Origin: Bradyrhizobium betae | GTDB taxonomy: Bacteria > Pseudomonadota > Alphaproteobacteria > Rhizobiales > Xanthobacteraceae | NCBI RefSeq assembly: GCF_004123905.1 | Contig: NZ_MZXW01000015.1 | Location: forward strand, 62,001-126,000 | Length of the DNA: 64,000 nucleotides | Reading direction: 5' to 3' | In this document: positions 8,027-17,127 of the stretch, one piece after another | Position numbering within the stretch: the first letter of the stretch is position 1 | Layout: each line of letters begins with the position of its first letter | Notes under the pieces: generated by a model | What the model was told of the DNA's origin: nothing | Databases searched by the model: none | What the model saw: only the letters and a program-made list of their open reading frames with translations | Program-made: the position numbers and the translations under genes

Positions 8027-9100
8027 CTAGCCCGCGATCTTCTCGATCGCGGCCTGATCCAGCCCGAACTTCTTCCCGGCCTCAAGAATCTCCTGCCAGG
8101 TGGTCGGATCGACCGGGATGCCCTCGGCCAAACGCTTCTTCTTCGTCTCGCGCTCGGGCTCGCCGGCGATCTTGATCTTGTCGACGCCCGGGGCGGGCGG
8201 CGAGCCGGTGTGCCAGGCAACAAAACTCTCGACTTCGCGCGCGAGGTTCTCGCCGGTGCCGAGCTTGCCCGGATCGATGATGATCGAGAGCATGCCGTTG
8301 AGGACGTTGTACTTGCCGTCGGACGGGCCCTTGACCACCTGCCCGCCGGAGAGCGCGCCGCCGAGGATTTCGCAGACCAGCGCGAGCCCCGAGCCCTTGT
8401 GCTCGCCGAACGGCAAGATGGCGCCGTGTGGCGGGATCACGGTATAGCGCGGATTGGTGGTCGGTTTGCCCTCGTTGTCGATGATGGTGCCGGGCTCGAG
8501 TTCGACGCCCTTGTTGTGGGCGACGCGGGTCTTGCCCTGCGCGATCCTGCTGGTGGCGAAGTCGAGCACGATGGGGTCCTTGCCCCTGCGCGGGATGCCG
8601 ACGCAGAACGGGTTGGTGCCGTGGCGCCCATCGCTGCCGCCCCACGGCGCCACGATCGGGCGCGAGATCACGTTGACGAAGTGGATCGAGACCAGGCCGT
8701 GGTCGATGCACTGCTCGGCCCAGTGGCCGATGCGGCCGATATGGTGCGAGTTCGAGAGGCCGACGAGGCACACGCCGTTTTGCTTGGCGCGCTCTGCCGC
8801 CAGCTCCATCGCTTCATGGCCGATCACCTGGCCGTAGCCGGTGAGGCCGTCGAGGGTCAGAAGCGGGCCGGTGTCGAGCACGATCTTGACGTGCTGGTTC
8901 AAGGCGAGGCCGCCCGTGGTGACGCTCGAGACATAGCGCGGGATCATACCGACGCCGTGCGAATCGTGTCCTTTGAGGTTGGCCTCGACGAGATTGGTGG
9001 AGACGAGTTCGGCCTCGCGGTCCGAGGAGCCGCCGGCCTTGACGATGGCGCGGATGGCATTGGTGAGCGGCTCAGCCTTGATGGTGCGATAGTCGGCCAT
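8027..9100 (-). CDS. Ldh family (malate/ureidoglycolate/sulfolactate type) NAD(P)-dependent dehydrogenase
   Basis: A 357-residue enzyme of the Ldh_2 family, a fold distinct from classic lactate dehydrogenase. Seen motifs are LKGHDSHGVGMIPRYV near residue 60, GLSNSHHIGRIGHWAEQ near 140, PFCVGIPR and LDFATSRIAQGKTRVA near 215, and GEHKGSGLALVCEIL. The family includes ureidoglycolate dehydrogenase AllD, delta1-piperideine-2-carboxylate reductase and sulfolactate dehydrogenase, so substrate cannot be read from the motifs. The start at 9100 lies 11 nt downstream of the D-2-hydroxyacid dehydrogenase stop; with the M20 hydrolase and LysR it forms a four-gene operon. Confidence 0.85.
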   Translation of the reverse strand: MADYRTIKAEPLTNAIRAIVKAGGSSDREAELVSTNLVEANLKGHDSHGVGMIPRYVSSVTTGGLALNQHVKIVLDTGPLLTLDGLTGYGQVIGHEAMELAAERAKQNGVCLVGLSNSHHIGRIGHWAEQCIDHGLVSIHFVNVISRPIVAPWGGSDGRHGTNPFCVGIPRRGKDPIVLDFATSRIAQGKTRVAHNKGVELEPGTIIDNEGKPTTNPRYTVIPPHGAILPFGEHKGSGLALVCEILGGALSGGQVVKGPSDGKYNVLNGMLSIIIDPGKLGTGENLAREVESFVAWHTGSPPAPGVDKIKIAGEPERETKKKRLAEGIPVDPTTWQEILEAGKKFGLDQAAIEKIAG

Positions 9101-9111
9101 TGGTGTTGCTC

Positions 9112-10023
9112 TTATCCTTTCACGATCCGGCGGCAGTGGACCCACGCCGCTTCAATCAGGTTCTCGCTCGCCTCCGGCGTCCGGAACGCCGAATGCGCAG
9201 ATAGCGTCACGTTCGGAATCTTCGTCAGCGGATGGTCCGCCGGCAGGGGCTCGATGTTGAAGACGTCGAGGCCGGCATGGCGGATATGGCCCGACTTCAA
9301 CGCATCGATCATCGCGGCCTCGTCCACGACCGCGGCACGGGCGGTATTGATGAGGATGACGCCGGGCTTCATCGCAAAGATCTTCTCGCGCGTGATCATG
9401 CCGCGCGTTTCATCGTTGAGCAGCAGATGCAGCGAGACGACGTCGCTCTTCGCCAGCACCGTGTCGAGATCGGTGAACTCGACGCCCGGAAAACTCTTCG
9501 GCGAGCGGTTCCAGGCGATCACCTTCATGCCGCCACCGGTGGCGATGCGCGCAACTTCGGCGGCAATGCCGCCGAAGCCGATCAGGCCGAGCGTCTTGCC
9601 GGTGAGCTGCATGCCGTCCTCGCGCAGCCAGCTTCCGGCGCGCATCTCGCGGTCCATCATTGCGATGACGCGGGCCGAGGCCCACATCAGCGCGATCGCG
9701 GATTCCGCCACGGCTGTGTCGCCATAGCCCTTGATCAGGTGCACGGAGATGCCGAGCTCGGCGAGCTCCTCCGGGTTCATGTAGCTGCGCGCGCCGGTGC
9801 CGAGGAACACGACGTGCTTCAGCCCTGCGCACTTCTTGGCGACCTCGGTCGGCAATGCGGTGTGATCGACGATCGCGATCTCGGCGCCATCGAGAATTTC
9901 TGGATATTGCTCGGGCTTGATATCGGGATCCCTGTGGATCCGCACCTTGGGATCACCAGGCTTCTCCAGCCGCTCCATGATCACGGCGAGAGCCTCATTG
10001 GCGTCAACGAAAACTCCACGCAT
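9112..10023 (-). CDS. D-2-hydroxyacid dehydrogenase (phosphoglycerate dehydrogenase-like)
   Basis: A 303-residue NAD-dependent dehydrogenase. The cofactor domain has GLIGFGGIAAEVARIA. The catalytic triad is Arg in LINTARAAVVDE, Glu in LDVFNIEPLPADHPL, and His in NVTLSAHSAFRTPEA. It interconverts a D-2-hydroxyacid and a 2-oxoacid. It lies 12 nt after the M20 hydrolase and 11 nt before the Ldh-family gene. Two dehydrogenases of opposite fold and probably opposite stereochemistry side by side suggest inversion of a hydroxyacid through its 2-oxoacid; that is inference. It lacks the C-terminal ACT domain of SerA, so serine biosynthesis is unlikely. Confidence 0.87.
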   Translation of the reverse strand: MRGVFVDANEALAVIMERLEKPGDPKVRIHRDPDIKPEQYPEILDGAEIAIVDHTALPTEVAKKCAGLKHVVFLGTGARSYMNPEELAELGISVHLIKGYGDTAVAESAIALMWASARVIAMMDREMRAGSWLREDGMQLTGKTLGLIGFGGIAAEVARIATGGGMKVIAWNRSPKSFPGVEFTDLDTVLAKSDVVSLHLLLNDETRGMITREKIFAMKPGVILINTARAAVVDEAAMIDALKSGHIRHAGLDVFNIEPLPADHPLTKIPNVTLSAHSAFRTPEASENLIEAAWVHCRRIVKG

Positions 10024-10035
10024 GGCTCTCTCCGG

Positions 10036-11286
10036 TCAGGAGGCGACGCCGGCGATCGCCAGCACAGTGTGCATCAGCACGTTGGTGCCTGCAGCGCAGT
10101 CGGGCTGCGTGGCGTCCTCCAGCTCGTTGTGGCTGACGCCGTCCTTGCAGGGCACGAACACCATCGCCGCCGGCATCACGGTGTTGAGGTTGCAGGCGTC
10201 GTGGCCGGCGCCGGAGGTGATGCGACGTGAGGAATAGCCGAGCGTCTTTGCCGCATTCTCGACCGCTGCGATGAGCTTCGGATCGAAATGCGTCGGCGGC
10301 TTGCGCCAGACGAGGTCGATCTTGACCTCGACCTTGCGGCGCGCGGCGATTTCGGCAATGGCCGCACGAAGATCGCGATCAAGCGCATCCATGATGGCGC
10401 CGTCCGCGCTGCGGCAATCCATGGTGAAGGCGATTTCGCCGGGAATGACGTTGCGTGAGGGATTTGCGATCACGGCCTCGCCGATGGTGCCGACCGCGTT
10501 CGGCCCGTGCTTCTTCGCGATGGCCTCCATCGCCAGCACGATCTCCGACAGCGTCGCTAGTGCGTCACGCCGCAGCGGCATCGGCGTCGAGCCCGCGTGG
10601 CTTTCGAACCCGGAAATCTTGCCGTCGTACCAGAGCACGCCCTGGCCGGAATCGACCACGCCGATAGTCTTGCCTTCGGCTTCGAGAATCGGACCCTGCT
10701 CGATGTGCAGCTCGACGAAGCAGCCGAGCTTCTGGAAGCCGACCGGTTTTTCGCCGCGATAGCCGATGCTGTCGAGCGCCTGGCCGACGGTGGTGCCGTC
10801 GACGTCCTTGCGCGACAAAATGTCGTCAGTGGTGAAGTCGCCAACGTAAGCGGCGGAGGCCATCATCGCCGGAGCGAAGCGCGAGCCTTCCTCGTTGGTC
10901 CAGTTGACGATGCAGATCGGCGCCTCGGTCTCGATGCCGGCGTCGTTCAGCGTGCGGATCACTTCAAGCGCGCCGAGCGTTCCCAAAATGCCGTCATACT
11001 TGCCGCCGGTCGGCTGGGTGTCGAGATGCGAGCCGATGCCGACGGGCGGCTTCGACATGTCGCGGCCCTTGCGCAGGCCGAACTGCGAGCCGAGTGCGTC
11101 GGTGTGCACGTCGAGGCCTGCGTCCTCGCACGCCTTGCGGAACCAGTCGCGCACCTGCTTGTCTTCGCTGCTCAGCGTCAGCCGCCGCACGCCGCCCTTG
11201 GCTGTCGCGCCGAATTGCGCGGTCTCGTGGATGGAGCCCCAGAGGCGGGCGGAATCGATTTGCAGATTGGTGGCGGCTCGGCTCAT
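10036..11286 (-). CDS. M20 family Zn-dependent hydrolase (N-carbamoyl-L-amino-acid / allantoate amidohydrolase type)
   Basis: A 416-residue enzyme. Metal ligands and catalytic residues are visible: His-Asp in GIGSHLDTQPTGGKYDG near residue 95, the Glu pair in WTNEEGSRFAPA, His in CFVELHIEQGPILE, and the last His in GAGHDACNL near the C-terminus. This is the pattern of beta-ureidopropionase, L-carbamoylase and allantoate amidohydrolase: two metal ions and cleavage of a ureido C-N bond. The ATG at 11286 was chosen; a TTG at 11322 is also in frame but overlaps the lysR stop. It is the second gene of the lysR-led operon. A ureido or N-carbamoyl compound is the best guess for the substrate. Confidence 0.87.
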   Translation of the reverse strand: MSRAATNLQIDSARLWGSIHETAQFGATAKGGVRRLTLSSEDKQVRDWFRKACEDAGLDVHTDALGSQFGLRKGRDMSKPPVGIGSHLDTQPTGGKYDGILGTLGALEVIRTLNDAGIETEAPICIVNWTNEEGSRFAPAMMASAAYVGDFTTDDILSRKDVDGTTVGQALDSIGYRGEKPVGFQKLGCFVELHIEQGPILEAEGKTIGVVDSGQGVLWYDGKISGFESHAGSTPMPLRRDALATLSEIVLAMEAIAKKHGPNAVGTIGEAVIANPSRNVIPGEIAFTMDCRSADGAIMDALDRDLRAAIAEIAARRKVEVKIDLVWRKPPTHFDPKLIAAVENAAKTLGYSSRRITSGAGHDACNLNTVMPAAMVFVPCKDGVSHNELEDATQPDCAAGTNVLMHTVLAIAGVAS

Positions 11287-11318
11287 GCGGTCGGTCTCTC
11301 GATTATCCGGCGCTTGTT

Positions 11319-12236
11319 TCAATGACGCGCCAACGCGGGCGCGTCAACCGCGAGGCTGCTCTGCGCAATCTGACATGCAAGCTCGGCGACGCGCTCCACC
11401 GCCACGACGTCGGGCGAGGCGAGCCAGCTCGCCGTGAATGTCAGCGGCGCGATTGCGAGATCGGTGTCGAGCAATTGCAGCCGCCCGTCGGAAAGCTCGT
11501 TCTCGACAATGGCGTCGGGGATCACGGCGATACCGAGCCCTTCGACCGCCATGTGGATCACGGTCGCAAGCGACGCGGACGCATGCAGCCGGATCGGCGG
11601 TAGCTCGGGCCGGTCGAACACCTCGCGCACGACCTCGTAGGGGCGCGTCTTGCGCGGGAAAGTGATGATCGGAAACCGCGCCAGCTCGGCGCGTGTCACT
11701 GGACCATTGCCGAGGCCGAGCGAGGGGCTCGCGAGAAAGCCGATCGGATAATCGGCAAGCACGCGGTTGTGCACGCCCGAGGTCGACAACGGTCCGACGA
11801 CGAAGGCGAGCTCGATCTCCTGCGCGAGCAGGCGCGCAGTGAGGTTCGGCGTGATGTCGACCTCGATCTCCAGCGACAGGTTCGGATAGACTTCGTTCAT
11901 GCTCTTCACCAGCCGCGGCAGCCAGGTGTGCACGATGGTCTCGGCGACGCCGAGCCTCATCACGCCGCGCATGGCGGAGCGGTCACCGACCTCGGCCATC
12001 ATCTGCGCGCGCAGGCCGATCAACTTTTCCGCATAGACCATCATCTGCCGGCCGCTTGGCGTCGGCGAGGCCACGCGATGATCGCGGTTGAGGAGCTTCA
12101 CGCCCATCTCGCGCTCGAGCCCCGCGATGCGCTGGGAGATCGCCGGTTGGGTCGTATTGAGCCGTGCTGCGGCGCCGCGGAAGCTGCCGAGCTTCACAAC
12201 CCAGAGGAACGTCTCGATCGACCTGAAGTCCAGCAT
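11319..12236 (-). CDS. LysR family transcriptional regulator
   Basis: A 305-residue LTTR. The N-terminal winged helix-turn-helix is typical: LDFRSIETFLWVVKLGSF, then LNTTQPAISQRIAGLEREMG, residues 2-60. A LysR effector-binding domain follows from about 90. It leads the operon with the M20 hydrolase and the two dehydrogenases and diverges from the DUF1445-Liv operon. The intergenic region contains a perfect 23-bp palindrome of the T-N11-A type. LTTRs usually activate the divergent target and repress themselves, so control of both the uptake and catabolic arms is likely. Confidence 0.92.
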   Translation of the reverse strand: MLDFRSIETFLWVVKLGSFRGAAARLNTTQPAISQRIAGLEREMGVKLLNRDHRVASPTPSGRQMMVYAEKLIGLRAQMMAEVGDRSAMRGVMRLGVAETIVHTWLPRLVKSMNEVYPNLSLEIEVDITPNLTARLLAQEIELAFVVGPLSTSGVHNRVLADYPIGFLASPSLGLGNGPVTRAELARFPIITFPRKTRPYEVVREVFDRPELPPIRLHASASLATVIHMAVEGLGIAVIPDAIVENELSDGRLQLLDTDLAIAPLTFTASWLASPDVVAVERVAELACQIAQSSLAVDAPALARH

Positions 12237-12252
12237 TGGAGGGATTTTCCCG

Positions 12253-12275
12253 ATCGATAAATCAGATTTATCGAT
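12253..12275. promoter_or_regulatory. Perfect 11+1+11 bp palindrome, likely LysR binding site
   Basis: ATCGATAAATC, one A, then GATTTATCGAT: 11-bp arms with no mismatch, in an AT-rich patch of an otherwise GC-rich region. It lies 17 nt upstream of the lysR start and about 80 nt upstream of the DUF1445 start. It includes a T-N11-A core as expected of an LTTR box. It would serve both divergent promoters. Confidence 0.75.
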
Positions 12276-12356
12276 ATTGATTAGAAAGGAAGATTAGACT
12301 TTATAGCACGCTTGGTGTTGGCTTGTCTTTGTCGAGTTTATAGGCAGGTCGTTCAC

Positions 12357-13172
12357 ATGACTGTTTTGGTGGCAGCGCAGCAAACTGAGACGCCCGACAC
12401 TCTCCCGAGCCGCCAGGCGCGGCTCGCCTATCGTGGCGGCCAGGTGGGTTCCACCGCGGGTGTCGCCCCCGGCTTCGTCCAGGGCAATCTGGCGATCCTG
12501 CCGGCGGAATACGCCAGCGCCTTTCACCGCTTCTGCCAGCTCAACCCGAAGCCGTGCCCGATCATCGGCATGTCCGACGTCGGCAGCCCGCACATCCCCG
12601 CGCTCGGCGCCGATCTCGACATCCGCACCGACGTGCCGCGCTACCGCGTCTGGCGTGACGGCGAAGTCGTCGACGAGCCGACTGACGTGAAGAGCTATTG
12701 GCGCGACGATCTCGTGACCTTCGTGCTCGGCTGCTCCTTCTCCTTCGAAGAGGCGCTGCTCGACGAAGGTATGCCGATCCGCCACATCGAGCAGAATGTG
12801 CGCGTGCCGATGTACCGCACCAATATCGCCTGCGGCGAGGCCGGCCCGTTCGCCGGCCCCATGGTGGTGTCGATGCGTCCGTTCAAGCCGGCCGACGCGA
12901 TCCGCGCAGTGCAGATCACCTCGCGTTATCCGGCCGTGCACGGCGCGCCAGTGCATCTCGGTCATCCGCATCTGATCGGCATCAAGGACATCGCCAAGCC
13001 CGACTACGGTGATCCCGTACCTGTCGCCGATGACGAGATTCCGGTGTTCTGGGCCTGCGGCGTCACGCCGCAATCGGTGATCAACGCCGCCAAGGTACCT
13101 TTCGCGATCACGCATTCGCCCGGCCTGATGCTGGTGACGGATCTGAAGAACAGGACCATGGCCGTGATTTAG
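12357..13172 (+). CDS. DUF1445 (D-glutamate cyclase-like) putative hydro-lyase
   Basis: A 271-residue protein that fits the DUF1445 family. Conserved segments are [11 protein letters not shown] near residue 45, [20 protein letters not shown] near 65, the long [20 protein letters not shown] near 125, [20 protein letters not shown] near 160, and [16 protein letters not shown] near 240. Bacterial members are annotated as putative hydro-lyases; the mammalian homologue converts D-glutamate to 5-oxo-D-proline. A dehydrating or ring-closing/opening step on an amino acid is therefore plausible but unproven here. It starts the plus-strand arm opposite lysR and precedes the Liv transporter by 92 nt. 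The ATG at 12357 was chosen over an in-frame start at 12312 because residues before it are not family-like. Confidence 0.85.
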   Translation: MTVLVAAQQTETPDTLPSRQARLAYRGGQVGSTAGVAPGFVQGNLAILPAEYASAFHRFCQLNPKPCPIIGMSDVGSPHIPALGADLDIRTDVPRYRVWRDGEVVDEPTDVKSYWRDDLVTFVLGCSFSFEEALLDEGMPIRHIEQNVRVPMYRTNIACGEAGPFAGPMVVSMRPFKPADAIRAVQITSRYPAVHGAPVHLGHPHLIGIKDIAKPDYGDPVPVADDEIPVFWACGVTPQSVINAAKVPFAITHSPGLMLVTDLKNRTMAVI

Positions 13173-13264
13173 TAGGCAGCTTCTGCTGCTTCTTAGGGCT
13201 TTACGCTGTTTGCCAATCGTTTCATTCGATACGCGCAAAATTCGGATAACAGGGGACTTTGCCT

Positions 13265-14509
13265 ATGACGATCACTCGCCGCGACGTTCTGCTCGGAGCC
13301 GCCGCCACTGCCGCGCTGATGCCGCTAGCCGCCCGCGCGCAAACCAGCGAAGTGGTGATCGGCGCCACCTATCCGTTGTCGGGCTCGGGTGCCCAGGTGG
13401 GCGTCGACGCGCAACGCGCGTTCGAGACCGCGGTCGATATCATCAACAACGACCAGGACTTCGACCTTCCTCTGGCAAAGGGCCTGGGTTTGCCCGGCCT
13501 CGGCGGTGCCAAGATCCGTCTCGTCTACGCCGACACGCAAGGGGACCCGCAAAAGGGGCGCGCCGAGGCCGAGCGCCTGATCACCCAGGAAAAGGTCTGC
13601 GCCATCCTCGGCTCCTATCAAAGCGCGGTCGCCGTCACGATCAGCCAGATCTGCGAACGTTACCAGACCCCGTTCCTGTCGGCGGACAACTCCTCGCCGA
13701 GCCTGCATCGCCGCGGCCTGAAGTATTATTTCCGCGCCTCGCCGCATGACGAGATGTTTTCGGCCGGCATGTTCGACTTCCTCGATGCGATGAAGAAGAA
13801 GGGCGCCAAGGCCGACACGCTGGCGCTGTTCCACGAAGACACGATCTTCGGCACCGACTCCGCCAATGCCCAGACCAAGCTCGCGACCGAGCGCGGCTAC
13901 AAGATCGTCGCCGACATCAAGTACCGCGCCAACTCGCCGTCTTTGTCGGCCGAAGTCCAGCAGCTCAAGGCCGCCAATGCCGACGTGCTGCTGCCCTCGA
14001 GCTACACCACCGACGGCATCCTGCTGGTCAAGACCATGGCCGAGCTCGGCTACAAGCCGAACGCGATCGTGGCGCAAGCCGCCGGCTTCTCCGAAAAGGC
14101 TCTCTATGACGCGGTCGGCGACAAGCTCGAAGGCGCGATCACCCGCGGCAGCTTCTCGCTCGATCTCGCCGCCAAGCGGCCGATGGTCGGCAAGATCAAC
14201 GACCTATTCAAGGCGAAGTCGGGCAAGGACCTCAACGACAACACCTCGCGGCAGTTCATGGCCATGATCATCATCGCGGACGCCATCAACCGCGCCAAGT
14301 CGACCGACGGCGAGAAGATCCGCGACGCGCTGGCCGCAACCGAAATTCCGGGCGAGCAGACCATCATGCCCTGGAAGCGCGTCAAGTTCGACGACATGGG
14401 CCAGAACAACGACGCCGATCCGGTGCTGCTGCAATATGTCGGTGGCAAGTTCGTCACCATCTTCCCGTCGCAGGCGGCGGTTGCCGATGCGATCTGGCCG
14501 ATGAAGTAA
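13265..14509 (+). CDS. livJ: Branched-chain-amino-acid-type ABC transporter substrate-binding protein (Tat exported)
   Basis: A 414-residue periplasmic binding protein of the LivJ/Peripla_BP_6 type. The N-terminus TRRDVLLGAAATAALMPLA followed by ARA is a twin-arginine signal peptide. The mature part has VIGATYPLSGSGAQVGVDA, AEAERLITQEKVCAILGSYQ and the two-lobe pattern. The name reflects family only; the ligand may be any small amino-acid-like or aromatic compound. The start at 13265 follows an AGGGGAC ribosome binding site. First of the five genes livJHMGF and next to the DUF1445 gene, so its ligand is probably the substrate of that regulon. Confidence 0.88.
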   Translation: MTITRRDVLLGAAATAALMPLAARAQTSEVVIGATYPLSGSGAQVGVDAQRAFETAVDIINNDQDFDLPLAKGLGLPGLGGAKIRLVYADTQGDPQKGRAEAERLITQEKVCAILGSYQSAVAVTISQICERYQTPFLSADNSSPSLHRRGLKYYFRASPHDEMFSAGMFDFLDAMKKKGAKADTLALFHEDTIFGTDSANAQTKLATERGYKIVADIKYRANSPSLSAEVQQLKAANADVLLPSSYTTDGILLVKTMAELGYKPNAIVAQAAGFSEKALYDAVGDKLEGAITRGSFSLDLAAKRPMVGKINDLFKAKSGKDLNDNTSRQFMAMIIIADAINRAKSTDGEKIRDALAATEIPGEQTIMPWKRVKFDDMGQNNDADPVLLQYVGGKFVTIFPSQAAVADAIWPMK

Positions 14510-14541
14510 GCGACCAGGTTGCGGGCGGGGGACGAAGCAGC

Positions 14542-15420
14542 GTGACAGCCGAAACCATTATCCAAAGTCTTGCGAGCGGCCTCTTGATGGGGCTGCTCTA
14601 CGGACTGATCGCCGTTGGCCTGGCTTTGATCTTCGGCCTGATGGACGTCGTCAACTTCGCCCATGGCGAGTTCCTGATGCTCGCGATGTACGTGACGTTC
14701 TTCCTGTTCACGTTCTTCGCGATCGATCCGCTGCTGTCGGCGCCACTGGCTGCCGCCGCCTTGTTTGTTCTGGGGGCGGTGGTCTATCTCGTGATCGTGC
14801 GGTTTGCGATGCGTGCCAAGGCCAATGTCGGCATGGTGCAGATCTTCGCGACCTTTGGCCTCGCGATCGTGATGCGCGGCCTGGCGCAGCTGTTCTTCAC
14901 GGCTGACTATCGCAGCGTCCCCAACTCATGGCTGGGTGGCAAGACGGTATCGGTCGCCGGAATCTTCCTGCCGCAGCCGCAGCTGTTCGGCGCGCTGGTC
15001 GCGATCGCAGCGTTTGGCGGGCTTTACCTCTTCATCAATCGCACCGATTTCGGCCGCGCGTTGGAAGCGACCCGTGAGGATCCCGGTGCGGTGGCGCTCG
15101 TCGGTATCGACAAGAACCGCGTGTTCGCGCTCGGTTGGGGCTTGGGAGCCGCGCTGGTCGGCCTCGCCGGCGCGATCATGGCGAGCTTCTTCTATATCTA
15201 TCCCGATGTCGGCGCGTCTTTTGCGCTCATTGCCTATGTCACGGTGGCACTCGGCGGTTTCGGCAGCGTATTCGGAGCCTTTGCCGGCGGCATCATCGTC
15301 GGTCTGGTCGAAGCCACAACTGCGCTCGTGCTGCCGCCATCATTGAAGTCGGTCGGCATCTATGCCGTCTATCTCCTCGTGGTCTTCGTCCGGCCACGCG
15401 GCCTGTTCGGATCGATGTGA
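14542..15420 (+). CDS. livH: Branched-chain-type ABC transporter permease LivH
   Basis: A 292-residue polytopic permease. The start GLLMGLLYGLIAVGLALIFG with MDVVNFAHGEFLMLAMY is the standard LivH N-terminus. The EAA-like loop is near residue 180 (RALEATREDPGAVALVGIDK), and the end YAVYLLVVFVRPRGLFG is typical. The start is GTG at 14542, with GGGGGA upstream. livM starts 1 nt after the stop, so translation is coupled. Confidence 0.9.
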   Translation: MTAETIIQSLASGLLMGLLYGLIAVGLALIFGLMDVVNFAHGEFLMLAMYVTFFLFTFFAIDPLLSAPLAAAALFVLGAVVYLVIVRFAMRAKANVGMVQIFATFGLAIVMRGLAQLFFTADYRSVPNSWLGGKTVSVAGIFLPQPQLFGALVAIAAFGGLYLFINRTDFGRALEATREDPGAVALVGIDKNRVFALGWGLGAALVGLAGAIMASFFYIYPDVGASFALIAYVTVALGGFGSVFGAFAGGIIVGLVEATTALVLPPSLKSVGIYAVYLLVVFVRPRGLFGSM

Positions 15421-15421
15421 G

Positions 15422-16399
15422 ATGGACAAGAGCTTCACAGAGCGGCGTCGCCGCGAACTCCTCGTTGCAGCTTCCCTTACGGTCGCCGCGGCGCTCGTGC
15501 CGTTGTTCATCAAGAACCCGAACGTCCAGAACATCATGATCTTGACGCTGATGTTCGGGGCGCTGTCGCAGAGCTGGAACATCCTGTCGGGCTATTGCGG
15601 GCAGATATCGCTCGGGCATGCCCTCTATTTCGGTCTGGGCGCCTATACCACCACGCTCCTGTTCACCAAGTTCGGCGTGCCGCCCTGGTTCGGTATGCTC
15701 GCTGGCGGCGCCATCTCCGCCTTGATCGCGATGGCGCTCGGCTATCCCTGCTTCCGCCTTGGCGGCCACTACTTTGCGATCGCCACCATCGTGATCGCCG
15801 AGATCGGCCTGCTGCTGATCCAGAACTGGGAGTGGGCGGGTGCGGCTCTCGGCATCGAGATGCCCGTGCGCGGAGACAGCTGGCTGAAATTCCAGTTCGC
15901 GCGCAGCAAGCTGCCGTACTTCTATTTCGCGCTGGCGCTCGCCTGCATCGCCTGGTTCGTCACCTGGTGGCTGGAAGATTCCAAATGGGGCTATTGGTGG
16001 CGCGCGGTGAAGGACAATCCCGATGCAGCCCAGAGCCTCGGCGTGGTCGTGTTCGATTCCAAGATGGGAGCTGCGGCTGTCTCTGCCTTCCTGGTCGCGA
16101 TCGGCGGTAGCTTCTATGCCATGTACGTTTCCTATATCGACCCCGGAAGCGTCATGGGCTTCCAGTTCTCGCTGCTGATGGCGTTGCCGGCGGTGCTGGG
16201 TGGCATCGGCACGCTGTGGGGGCCGCTGCTCGGTGCGATCATCCTGATTCCGCTCACCGAGCTGACGCGCTCCTATATCGGCGGCTCCGGCCGCGGCGTC
16301 GATCTCATCGTCTATGGCACGCTGATCGTGGTGATTGCGCTGGCGCGGCCGGAAGGTCTGATCGGGCTGTTTTCGCGCCGCAAGGAGGCTTCACGATGA
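15422..16399 (+). CDS. livM: Branched-chain-type ABC transporter permease LivM
   Basis: A 325-residue permease with about ten membrane segments. Seen motifs are SWNILSGYCGQISLGHALYF near residue 60, YPCFRLGGHYFAIATIVIAE near 110, and RAVKDNPDAAQSLGV (ATPase contact loop) near 205. The C-terminus LIVYGTLIVVIALARPEGLI is standard for LivM. Starts 1 nt after livH and overlaps livG by 4 nt (ATGA). Confidence 0.9.
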   Translation: MDKSFTERRRRELLVAASLTVAAALVPLFIKNPNVQNIMILTLMFGALSQSWNILSGYCGQISLGHALYFGLGAYTTTLLFTKFGVPPWFGMLAGGAISALIAMALGYPCFRLGGHYFAIATIVIAEIGLLLIQNWEWAGAALGIEMPVRGDSWLKFQFARSKLPYFYFALALACIAWFVTWWLEDSKWGYWWRAVKDNPDAAQSLGVVVFDSKMGAAAVSAFLVAIGGSFYAMYVSYIDPGSVMGFQFSLLMALPAVLGGIGTLWGPLLGAIILIPLTELTRSYIGGSGRGVDLIVYGTLIVVIALARPEGLIGLFSRRKEASR

Positions 16400-17127
16400 C
16401 AGCTCTCCTTGAAACCCGCGGCGTCTGGCAGCGGTTCGGCGGCCTCGTCGCCAACAGTGACGTCTCGATCTCGGTCGGCCGCGGCGAGATCGTCGGCCTG
16501 ATCGGGCCGAACGGTGCCGGCAAGTCGACGCTGTTCAATCTCATCGCCGGCGTGCTGCCGCCGACCCAGGGTTCGATCTGGTTCGACGGCGAGGACGTCA
16601 CCAATTTGCCGGCGGCCGAGCGCTGCCAGCGCGGCGTCGGTCGTACCTTCCAGGTGGTCAAGAGTTTTGAGACCATGACGGTCATCGACAACGTCATCGT
16701 CGGGGCGCTGGTGCGCAACACGGTGATGCGCGAAGCGCGCCGCAAGGCGCATGAGGTGCTGGAGTTCACCGGCCTTGCCGCGCGCGCCGACGTGCTTGCG
16801 AGCGACCTCGTGCCGGCCGAAAAGCGCCGCCTCGAAGTCGCACGGGCGCTCGCGACCGAACCAAAGCTGTTGCTGCTCGATGAAGTCCTCACCGGCCTGA
16901 CGCCGACCGAGGCGCAGACTGGCGTCGCGCTGGTACGCAAGGTGCGCGATACCGGTATCACCGTGCTGATGGTCGAGCACGTCATGGAGATCGTGATGCC
17001 GCTGGTCGATCGCGCCATCGTGCTCGACCTCGGCAAGGTGCTGGTCGAGGGCAAGCCCAAAGAGGTCGTTCGCGATCCCAAGGTGATCAAGGCATATCTG
17101 GGAGATCGTCATGCTGTCGGTGCATGA
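16396..17127 (+). CDS. livG: ABC transporter ATP-binding protein LivG with degenerate signature motif
   Basis: A 243-residue ATPase. Walker A is GPNGAGKST near residue 38, the Q-loop region is GRTFQVVKSF, and Walker B with the catalytic glutamate is LLLLDEVLTGL. The ABC signature, usually LSGGQ or LSYGQ, reads DLVPAEKRRLEVARAL, lacking the Ser-Gly-Gly core. A subset of LivG proteins has a similarly altered signature, and the partner LivF has a normal LSGGEQQ, so one of the two ATP sites is probably non-canonical. It overlaps livM by 4 nt and livF by 17 nt. Confidence 0.88.
   Translation: MTALLETRGVWQRFGGLVANSDVSISVGRGEIVGLIGPNGAGKSTLFNLIAGVLPPTQGSIWFDGEDVTNLPAAERCQRGVGRTFQVVKSFETMTVIDNVIVGALVRNTVMREARRKAHEVLEFTGLAARADVLASDLVPAEKRRLEVARALATEPKLLLLDEVLTGLTPTEAQTGVALVRKVRDTGITVLMVEHVMEIVMPLVDRAIVLDLGKVLVEGKPKEVVRDPKVIKAYLGDRHAVGA

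Noticed and set aside
8012..9727. 571-codon plus-strand frame over the Ldh and D-hydroxyacid dehydrogenase genes
   Set aside because: Antisense shadow; catalytic motifs are on the minus strand.
9112..10023. SerA (3-phosphoglycerate dehydrogenase)
   Set aside because: At 303 residues it lacks the regulatory ACT domain and sits in a catabolic operon.
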